Positions 31,479 to 37,288 of a stretch of DNA of 37,288 bases are shown piece after piece. The stretch is taken from NCBI GenBank assembly GCA_964579675.1, contig CAZOIA010000033.1:1-37288 (forward strand). Direction: 5' to 3'. This DNA is from CAZOIA01 sp964579675 (GTDB lineage Bacteria > Planctomycetota > Phycisphaerae > UBA1845 > PWPN01). Below the pieces are notes generated by a model. The model had not been told where the DNA came from. It made no database searches and saw only the letters and a program-made list of their open reading frames with translations. The translations under genes were made by a program, and so were the position numbers. Position 1 is the first letter of the stretch. Each line of letters starts with the position of its first letter.

Positions 31479-33437
31479 ATGAAGGCAAACCGATTGACAT
31501 CCGAATGGGCCGCAATGGTCCCGACGGTGCTGCTGCTTTCCGGAGTGGCGTGGGCGGCCGAGTTCGAATCACTTGCACCATACAGGAACGACGCAGAGGC
31601 GGCCGCGGCCGGCCAGCGGTTGGGGATCGGGTTCGCCGAATTGGAAGGGCCCAGGACCGCCGAGGTGCTGACCCACCAGACCTGGACCCTGGTCTACACC
31701 GCGGGCAAGGCCGGAATCGCCCCGGGCGGCGGGATCCGGATCGCCATGCGGCACCTGCTGCAGTGGACGCCGCCGCAGACTCAGAAACCAGACGCCACCG
31801 GCTACCTCACCGTCAAAACAGCGAACCACGTGCCCGCTGAAGTGTACATCGAGTACAACACGTTCAAGGGGAGGTTCTTCGGGCGATACTTTCCCTGGCA
31901 GAACATCGTCGAAGTCACCTTGCCTGAGCGCGGACTCACCGAGGGCGACACGATCCGTGTCACCTACGGCGACCGCAGCGGCGGCTCACCCGGCATCCGG
32001 ATTCAGCCGTTCGACGAATCGCCCTTCGTCTTCAAGGTCTACGTCGATCCGCTTAGCCATGACGACTACTTCCCGCTGATCGCCAACCCGGCGATCGACA
32101 TTGTGGCCGCTCAGCCGTACCGACTTGGGATCGTCATGCCTTCAAACGCAGTGGTCGGCCGCCCTACGTGGTGCATCGTGCGGGCGGAGGACCGATACGG
32201 CAATCCCGCCACACGCTACCGGGGGACCGTTCGATTCACCGCCACCGACGAATCCGCGAGACTGCCCCTGAGCCATACGTTCACCGAGCTCGATCGCGGT
32301 GTGCACCGGTTCGAGGACCTCGTCTTCAACGCCGCCGGCGATCACACGGTCACCGTGCAGGATGGAACCTTCCAGCGGATGAGCAACCCGGTCCGCGTGG
32401 CCGACGACCGGCCGGAGCTTCTGCTGCTGTGGGGCGACCTCCACGGGCACACGCTTCATTCCGACGGCCGCGGCACCGTCGAGCAGTTCTACGACTTTGC
32501 CGAGCGCGTCGCGGGGCTCGACTTCTGCGCCGTCAGCGACCATGCCTTCGAGATGCCCGACGAGATATGGGAGCACTCGAAGGTCGTCACCAACCGGGTA
32601 TACCGCCCCGGGCGGTTCGTCACCTTCCACGCCTACGAATGGAGCGGCCAGACCGATGTCGGCGGCGACCATAACGTGTACTTCCTCGACGACGATCCCC
32701 CGATCTACCGCACCCGCTCTTACTACGACTATCGCAACTTCCAGATGTACCACGGCCCCGAGCCGCAGGTGAACCACGTCGAGGACCTGTTCGCCACCCT
32801 GGCCCGGCACCTGAAAGACAAGAACGTCTTCACCATCCCGCACTACGGCGGCCGGCGAGGCAACCCCAACTGGCACAACCCCAAGCTCCAGCGGATGATC
32901 GAGGTGTTCAGCGAGCACCGCCGCAGCGAAGACTGGATCACACCCTTTCTCAAGAACCGGTACCGGCTCGGCATCGTGGCCAGCAGCGACGGGCACTGCG
33001 GCAATCCGGGCTACGGCTACCTCAAGCCCACCTACGACTGGACGAGCCAGGAGATCGGGATGGCCGCCGTCGCCGTCTATGCCGGTCAGCGGACCCGCGA
33101 GTCCATCTTCCGCGCCCTCTATGATCGACACGTCTACGCCACCTCCGGCGACCGCATCATCCTCGACGTCCGGGCCGACGGCCACGTCATGGGATCGGAG
33201 TACAGGACGAAAATGGCGCCAATGATTATGATTCACGCCGCCGGCACCGCGCGGATCAGACTCATCGAGATCAAGAAAGACAGCGAAACCGTCCATGCCG
33301 AGCAGCCCGGTAAGGTGAGCATCCAGTTGCAATGGCGCGACCCAGATTTCGAGCCCGATCGTGAATGCTACTACTACGTCCGCATCGTCCAGGAGAACAA
33401 TGAGGAAGCGATTTCCAGTCCGATCTGGGTCAATTAA
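31479..33437 (+). CDS. DUF3604 / CehA-McbA family PHP-like metallohydrolase
   Basis: A 652-residue exported protein with a signal peptide (VPTVLLLSGVAWA). The N-terminal half is beta-rich and includes an Ig-like segment (PTWCIVRAEDRYGNPATRYR). The metal centre begins at GDLHGHTLHSDG (about 319-330), typical of PHP/DUF3604, followed by FCAVSDHAFEMP, FTIPHYGGRRGNP and IVASSDGHCG, which carry the remaining metal ligands. It probably hydrolyses phosphate or carbamate esters; the substrate is unknown. The ATG at 31479 was chosen for the signal peptide and a GGAG about ten bases upstream; the frame opens at 31434, within the end of the adaptor gene, without features. It follows the adaptor closely and may be co-transcribed. 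Confidence 0.9.
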   Translation: MKANRLTSEWAAMVPTVLLLSGVAWAAEFESLAPYRNDAEAAAAGQRLGIGFAELEGPRTAEVLTHQTWTLVYTAGKAGIAPGGGIRIAMRHLLQWTPPQTQKPDATGYLTVKTANHVPAEVYIEYNTFKGRFFGRYFPWQNIVEVTLPERGLTEGDTIRVTYGDRSGGSPGIRIQPFDESPFVFKVYVDPLSHDDYFPLIANPAIDIVAAQPYRLGIVMPSNAVVGRPTWCIVRAEDRYGNPATRYRGTVRFTATDESARLPLSHTFTELDRGVHRFEDLVFNAAGDHTVTVQDGTFQRMSNPVRVADDRPELLLLWGDLHGHTLHSDGRGTVEQFYDFAERVAGLDFCAVSDHAFEMPDEIWEHSKVVTNRVYRPGRFVTFHAYEWSGQTDVGGDHNVYFLDDDPPIYRTRSYYDYRNFQMYHGPEPQVNHVEDLFATLARHLKDKNVFTIPHYGGRRGNPNWHNPKLQRMIEVFSEHRRSEDWITPFLKNRYRLGIVASSDGHCGNPGYGYLKPTYDWTSQEIGMAAVAVYAGQRTRESIFRALYDRHVYATSGDRIILDVRADGHVMGSEYRTKMAPMIMIHAAGTARIRLIEIKKDSETVHAEQPGKVSIQLQWRDPDFEPDRECYYYVRIVQENNEEAISSPIWVN

Positions 33438-33460
33438 CGCCAGTGCGAACCGCCCAGCCC

Positions 33461-33556
33461 GTTTAGCCGCGACCCGAAGGGGAGCGCGTTGTCTGTTCAG
33501 CCGCGACCCAAAGGGCAGCGCATTCACCGTTTAGCCGCGACCCGAAGGGGAGCGCA
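33461..33556 (+). repeat. Three copies of the 28-base hairpin repeat, 34-base period
   Basis: Copies at 33461-33488, 33495-33522 and 33529-33556. The first and third match the 22970 copies except at the end; the second differs at four positions, all outside the CCC/GGG and GCG/CGC stems, so the hairpin is kept. Six-base separators all begin TT. The array ends 14 bases before the Gfo/Idh start, so it forms the leader of that gene. On the opposite strand the copies encode runs like PFGSRLNRQRAPLRVAAKR, which can be mistaken for protein. Confidence 0.88.
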
Positions 33557-33569
33557 CAGGAGATCACAA

Positions 33570-34925
33570 ATGAACCGGATAACCAGACGTCGATTCATTC
33601 GCACTTCCGTCGGCTCGGTGGCTGCAATGGCCGGCTGTGCCGCCATCGGGAAACGAGGCCGCCGCCCGGTCGTTGCGACCACTCCCCGGCTCGGCCCGAA
33701 CGAGAACATCCGCGTCGCGCTGATCGGCAGCGGCGGCATGGGCCGGGGCGACATGAATACCTTTCTGCCGTACGCGGACGTCGAATTCCCGGTCGTCTGC
33801 GACGTGGACGACGCGATGATCGCCAAGGCCGTCAAAGCGGTCGAGGACGCCCGCGGCAAACGCCCCGAGGTGACCAAGGACTTCCGCCGCATCATGGATC
33901 GCACGGACATCCACGCGTGCCTGGTCGCCACCCCCGATCACTGGCACGCGTTGCCGACGATCCACGCCTGTCAGTCGGGCAAGGACGTCTACGTCGAGAA
34001 ACCATTGGCCACCAGCATCGGCGAGGGTAAGGCGATGCTCGACGCCGCCCGCAGGTATGACCGCGTCGTGCAGATGGGGACGCAGTGGCGCAGCGCCCCG
34101 CATTGGCGGGAAGCGGTGCAGTACGCGCAGTCGGGTAAGCTGGGCAAGATCCGGCTCGTGCGCTGCTGGGCGTACCTGGCCTGGGTGCACAGTGTCGGCA
34201 AGCCGGCCGACTGCGACCCGCCCGAGGGCGTGGATTACGACGTGTGGCTCGGACCGGCACCGAAACGCCCGTTCAACCCGGCACGGTTCCACTTCTCCTT
34301 CCGCTGGTTCTGGGACTACGCCGGCGGGCTGATGACCGACTGGGGCGTGCACCTGCTCAATATCGCTCTCTGGGCCATGGGACCGCGGATGCCCGAGCGC
34401 GTCAGCAGTTCCGGCGGCAAGTACATCTTCGACGACATCTCCGAAACGCCCGACACCCAGCACGCCTTGTACGATTACGGCGACTACACGCTGGTCTGGG
34501 AGCACCAGATGGAGGGCGGCCGCGGCTGCGAAGGTCGCGAGCACGGCGTGGCGTTCCACGGCACCGAGGGCACGCTCATCGTGGACGCCGGCGGCTGGGA
34601 GGTCGTACCCGCCGCCAGGGACGGACGCGTCAAGACCGACAGGAAACAAAAACCCCTGCCGGCCGAGAAGCACGAGAAGAAGGGCACCGACGGGCGCCCC
34701 GAGCACGTCCGCAACTTCCTCGATTGCTGCCGCTCCCGCGAGCAACCGGTCGAGAACGTCGAGATAGGCCACTTCGTCAGCACCGCCGCCCACCTGGGCA
34801 ACATTGCCCTCCGCAGCAGGCAGTCCATCCGGTATGATGCCCTCAGGCAGCGCGTGGTTGGACACAACGTCCCTGAGGAATTGCTGACCAAGCGCTATCG
34901 TGCACCGTGGAAGCTGGGGGTCTGA
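33570..34925 (+). CDS. Tat-exported Gfo/Idh/MocA family oxidoreductase
   Basis: A 451-residue protein. A Tat signal (TRRRFIRTSVGSVAAMAGC) may also be a lipobox ending at Cys. The NAD(P)-binding motif IRVALIGSGGMGRGDM and the family's catalytic EKP (VEKPLATS, Glu143-Lys144-Pro145) are present, as is the bacterial Gfo/Idh signature WFWDYAGGLMTDWGVHLLNI. Such exported enzymes are numerous in planctomycetes, probably acting on sugars or cyclitols with bound cofactor. AGGAG lies just before the ATG at 33570. The gene begins 14 bases after the hairpin array. The aminotransferase gene follows after 49 bases. Confidence 0.93.
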   Translation: MNRITRRRFIRTSVGSVAAMAGCAAIGKRGRRPVVATTPRLGPNENIRVALIGSGGMGRGDMNTFLPYADVEFPVVCDVDDAMIAKAVKAVEDARGKRPEVTKDFRRIMDRTDIHACLVATPDHWHALPTIHACQSGKDVYVEKPLATSIGEGKAMLDAARRYDRVVQMGTQWRSAPHWREAVQYAQSGKLGKIRLVRCWAYLAWVHSVGKPADCDPPEGVDYDVWLGPAPKRPFNPARFHFSFRWFWDYAGGLMTDWGVHLLNIALWAMGPRMPERVSSSGGKYIFDDISETPDTQHALYDYGDYTLVWEHQMEGGRGCEGREHGVAFHGTEGTLIVDAGGWEVVPAARDGRVKTDRKQKPLPAEKHEKKGTDGRPEHVRNFLDCCRSREQPVENVEIGHFVSTAAHLGNIALRSRQSIRYDALRQRVVGHNVPEELLTKRYRAPWKLGV

Positions 34926-34974
34926 GAGCGAAGAAGTGCTTCAGCCCCGGTTTGGGCATCATTTGGAGGATCGA

Positions 34975-36084
34975 ATGGACATTCCGCTTTCCCGGCCGGA
35001 CCTCACGCAGGCCGAGCGCGACGCGGTCAGCGCGGTGATGGCGACCACCCAGCTCTCTCTGGGGCCGAAACTGCACGAGTTCGAGGCCATCGTCGCCGGC
35101 TATGCAGGCACGAGATACGCGCTGGCGGTCAGCAGCGGCACCAGCGGGCTGCACCTCTGTCTGCGGGCGATGGGCATCGGCGCAGGCGATGAGGTGATCA
35201 CCACGCCTTTTTCGTTCATCGCCTCAGCCAACTGCATTCTCTTCGACGGAGGGCAGCCGGTGTTCGTGGACATCGACCCGGACACCTGGAACATCGACCC
35301 GACCCGGATCCCCGACGCCATCACGCCCAGAACCCGCGCCATCCTGGCGGTGGACATTTTCGGACAGCCGGCCGACATGGCTCCGATCCGCGAGCTGGCG
35401 GCCAGGCACCGGCTTCGGATCCTGGAAGACTCCTGCGAAGCGCTGGGGGCCACTTACCAGGGGCGGCCGGCGGGCTCGCTAGGCGACGCGGGGGCGTTCG
35501 GGTTCTACCCCAACAAGCAGGTCACTACGGGTGAGGGCGGAATGGTCGTCACCGACGATGAGGCCATCTATAAGCTCGTCCATTCGATGCGCAATCAGGG
35601 ACGGGACGCGGGCATGGGTTGGCTGGCCCACGCCCGGCTAGGCTACAACTATCGGCTAAGCGACATCAACTGTGCCCTGGGCATTGCCCAGATGAAACGG
35701 ATCGACGAGATCCTGGCCAACCGCCGCCGGGTGGCCGGTTACTACCTCGATCGACTCGGTGACGAGCCTCGCGTACGCATGCAGAAGATTCTGCCCCACT
35801 GTCGCATCAGTTGGTTCGTCATGGTGGTTCGGCTCAACGACGACTACGCGCGGGCCGATCGCGACGCAATCGTGCACGCGCTCCGCGAGAAGGGCGTGGG
35901 TTCCAGCAATTACTTCCCGCCGATCCACCTGCAGCCATTCTACGTTGAGCGGTTCGGCTATTCACGGGGCGACTTTCCGGTCTGTGAGGATCTGTGCGAC
36001 CGCACGATCGCCCTGCCATTTCACGGCCGCCTGACTGAAGCCGAGGTCGACACCGCCTGCCGCGAATTCCGCAGCCTGTTGTAG
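34975..36084 (+). CDS. DegT/DnrJ/EryC1/StrS family sugar aminotransferase
   Basis: A 369-residue PLP enzyme. SSGTSGLHLCLRAMGIGAGD at about 54-73 is the cofactor phosphate region, LEDSCEALGATYQG (Asp in the conserved SC-EA motif) contacts the pyridine ring, and the Schiff-base Lys is Lys181 in GFYPNKQVTTGEGG. NYRLSDINCALGIAQM completes the family pattern. It should transfer an amino group to a nucleotide-linked keto sugar, for LPS or exopolysaccharide. GGAGG lies five bases upstream of the ATG. The exported Gfo/Idh gene upstream is probably not its direct partner because the two act in different compartments. Confidence 0.95.
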   Translation: MDIPLSRPDLTQAERDAVSAVMATTQLSLGPKLHEFEAIVAGYAGTRYALAVSSGTSGLHLCLRAMGIGAGDEVITTPFSFIASANCILFDGGQPVFVDIDPDTWNIDPTRIPDAITPRTRAILAVDIFGQPADMAPIRELAARHRLRILEDSCEALGATYQGRPAGSLGDAGAFGFYPNKQVTTGEGGMVVTDDEAIYKLVHSMRNQGRDAGMGWLAHARLGYNYRLSDINCALGIAQMKRIDEILANRRRVAGYYLDRLGDEPRVRMQKILPHCRISWFVMVVRLNDDYARADRDAIVHALREKGVGSSNYFPPIHLQPFYVERFGYSRGDFPVCEDLCDRTIALPFHGRLTEAEVDTACREFRSLL

Positions 36085-36219
36085 AAGTCAGGAAACGAGC
36101 ATCAGCACCGCAGATACTGCTCATAGAGCAGTGGCACACAGGCGATTCCGGGCCGGAAACCGCAATCCTGAATTAGATGCGATTGCCCCGGGCCTGGATG
36201 CCGGTCCTGCTGGACGGGG

Positions 36220-36248
36220 TTGCAGGCGTTTTCCCAGTGTGGTACATT
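36220..36248 (+). promoter_or_regulatory. Candidate promoter of tRNA-Cys
   Basis: TTGCAG at 36220-36225 and TACATT at 36243-36248, spaced 17 bases, place transcription start about eight bases before the tRNA. The nearby GGATGCCGGTCCT (36196-36208) also occurs at 15695-15707, a REP-like remnant. Confidence 0.5.
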
Positions 36249-37288
36249 CATCTCCCACAACTGGCGGCGTACCCAAGTGGACTAAGGGGACGGATTGCAA
36301 ATCCGTTATTCGTGGGTCCGAATCCCACCGCCGCCTTTCCTGGAGAACCGGCTTTTTCCCCTTGAAAACCGCTTTTTTCGGCCCCTGGTGCGGCCTTTTT
36401 CGTTTCCCGGCCGCATGTCTCTGATTCGTGTTTCAGTGCATTCTCGGGAACCGGATTGCACCGTTGGGCGCACTTTCGCGCCGAGTGAGGCGCCGAGTGA
36501 ATCGGCTGGTTCTCGTTACCTCTGTCCGGTACTACATCGTCTGTTCCCGTGGCCCGGGTCCTCTGCTGATCCGGGCGGGTTGACAGGTCCGGCAAGGCGT
36601 CCAGGGCGCCGGTCAGGTCGTGCATCCGGGCGTGAGCATACCGGCCGAAGGTCAACGTCGGCGTCGAGTGGCGGGCCAGCTCTTGGACCGCCTTCACCGA
36701 TGCCCCACCGCTCGCCAGGCGGCTTATGTAGGTGTGCCGCAAGGCGTGGAAGTCCGCGACGTGGCCGGCATCATTCCGGTAGGGGATTCCTGCGTCTGCC
36801 AAATCTGCGCGCAGCATCTTGACAACGCGGTTAGGCGTCGGCATGGGGAACACCGCCGCGTCTGGCAGCTTGTTCCCCAGGAATCCCCGTAGCTCACTCG
36901 CGGTATCAGCACGTAAGGGAAGCGTGTCCGATCGTCGCCGCTTACTGTGGCCGGCCGCTACCGTGACCGTGGGCGGCTCGGTGTCCAGCTCGAAGCTCGC
37001 CCGCGTGAGACTTCGGATTTCAGATACCCGCAGGCCGCTTTCAACGGCCAGGCGGTACAAGGTCGCCCGTTCGGGGCCCGTCATGCCGTATCGCGTAGAG
37101 CTGGCCAATGTCCCCGCCAACAGCCGGTGCAGTTCCCCTTCCGACAACGCCCGTCGGGTGTGCCGTCGGTCCGTTTCTTCGTTGAGTTTCGATAGGTGTG
37201 CAACCGGCGATTCAACGATTCGTCGCTCCCGGACCAGCCATGTGAAAAACCCTTTGAGGGCGGTTAGGTGGTGATTGGAGCTGGCTAC
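36248..37288 (-). CDS. Tyrosine site-specific integrase, N-terminus beyond the window
   Basis: At least 346 residues; the frame stays open to the window edge, so the start is off the right end. The first 50 visible residues (SSNHHLTALKGFFTWLVRE) are an N-terminal SAM-like core-binding domain. Catalytic residues are Arg in SGLRVSEIRSL, Lys in AGHSKRRRSD, His-x-x-Arg in FHALRHTYISRL, His in LARHSTPTLTF and the Tyr nucleophile in FGRYAHARM. A tail of about 130 residues follows, much longer than the family norm; its last 30 or so residues (from roughly KAAVGFGPTNNG) are antisense to the tRNA-Cys gene. It stops at the tRNA promoter. It should integrate an element at this tRNA. The functional protein may end before the tRNA. 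Confidence 0.88.
   Translation of the reverse strand, partial: VASSNHHLTALKGFFTWLVRERRIVESPVAHLSKLNEETDRRHTRRALSEGELHRLLAGTLASSTRYGMTGPERATLYRLAVESGLRVSEIRSLTRASFELDTEPPTVTVAAGHSKRRRSDTLPLRADTASELRGFLGNKLPDAAVFPMPTPNRVVKMLRADLADAGIPYRNDAGHVADFHALRHTYISRLASGGASVKAVQELARHSTPTLTFGRYAHARMHDLTGALDALPDLSTRPDQQRTRATGTDDVVPDRGNENQPIHSAPHSARKCAQRCNPVPENALKHESETCGRETKKAAPGAEKSGFQGEKAGSPGKAAVGFGPTNNGFAIRPLSPLGYAASCGR
36263..36336 (+). tRNA. tRNA-Cys (anticodon GCA)
   Basis: Acceptor stem GGCGGCG pairs with CGCCGCC. The anticodon arm is ACGGA-TTGCAAA-TCCGT, reading GCA. The T arm is GTGGG-TCCGAAT-CCCAC. The discriminator base is T, as in tRNA-Cys. CCA is not encoded (TTTCC follows). The short variable loop is standard. 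The 3' part is the likely attachment site of the integrase-bearing element to its right. Confidence 0.95.
36337..37288. mobile_element. Left end of an integrative element at tRNA-Cys
   Basis: The integrase gene lies directly against the 3' end of tRNA-Cys and points toward it, the usual arrangement of an island integrated at a tRNA. Only about 950 bases are in view, so the cargo and the second attachment site are unseen. Confidence 0.6.
36380..36400 (+). terminator. Possible tRNA-Cys terminator
   Basis: GGCC-cctggtgc-GGCC followed by five T. The stem is only four bases, so the call is weak. It lies inside the integrase frame. Confidence 0.25.

Noticed and set aside
32142..33527. Open frame of 461 codons on the minus strand
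   Set aside because: It is antisense to the DUF3604 gene and begins in the hairpin repeat.
33461..33556. CRISPR array
   Set aside because: Separators are six bases long, far below spacer length, and no cas gene is present.

Overview
The window looks like a high-GC chromosomal segment of a planctomycete, probably Phycisphaerae-like, though no marker gene here fixes the class. The signs are a secreted sulfatase, a Tat-exported Gfo/Idh oxidoreductase, a DUF3604/CehA-McbA PHP protein, an FAD oxidoreductase with a Golvesin/Xly-type C-terminal domain, a lipoprotein with Ca-binding repeats and a planctomycete-style dockerin tail, a prepilin with the usual planctomycete C-terminus, and many intergenic hairpin repeats.

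Layout. Bases 80-2920 (minus): sulfatase then GH130-type phosphorylase/hydrolase, a likely glycan-use pair, divergent from a PfpI/DJ-1 protein (3092-3673). Bases 3763-7315 (minus): HIT nucleotide phosphorylase-like protein, FAD oxidoreductase and zinc-ribbon methyltransferase in close order. Bases 7396-15603 (plus): lipoprotein, fhs (formate-THF ligase), Ca-binding repeat lipoprotein, small lipoprotein, ilvD (dihydroxy-acid dehydratase) and a CNT nucleoside transporter. Bases 15604-17231: hairpin-rich DNA around a WaaP/InaA-like kinase. Bases 17232-19176 (minus): a prepilin with a candidate structured RNA leader, and a secreted helical protein.

Bases 19492-26401 (plus) hold the most interesting locus. 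The first protein has a TonB-like energy-coupling helix (Ser-x3-His) and a Pro-rich periplasmic linker but ends in a von Willebrand A domain, not a TonB C-terminal domain. It is followed, with translational coupling at two junctions, by a periplasmic repeat protein, one ExbB, two ExbD proteins and a 936-residue exported helical-repeat protein. I infer a proton-motive-force-driven envelope machine whose force-transmitting head is a vWA domain.

Bases 26463-36084 (plus): small Cys-rich protein of low GC, rhomboid protease, FtsX-type permease and HlyD-type adaptor with no ATPase in view, DUF3604 PHP protein, Gfo/Idh oxidoreductase and DegT aminotransferase. At the right edge tRNA-Cys(GCA) is met head-on by a tyrosine integrase whose frame runs antisense through the whole tRNA. 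This is the left end of an integrative element that continues beyond the window.

A 28-base hairpin repeat with an exact 34-base period occurs at two distant sites (22970-23031 and 33461-33556), each just upstream of a gene. Starts were chosen by eye from ribosome-binding sites and signal peptides; family calls come from motif recognition, not database searches.
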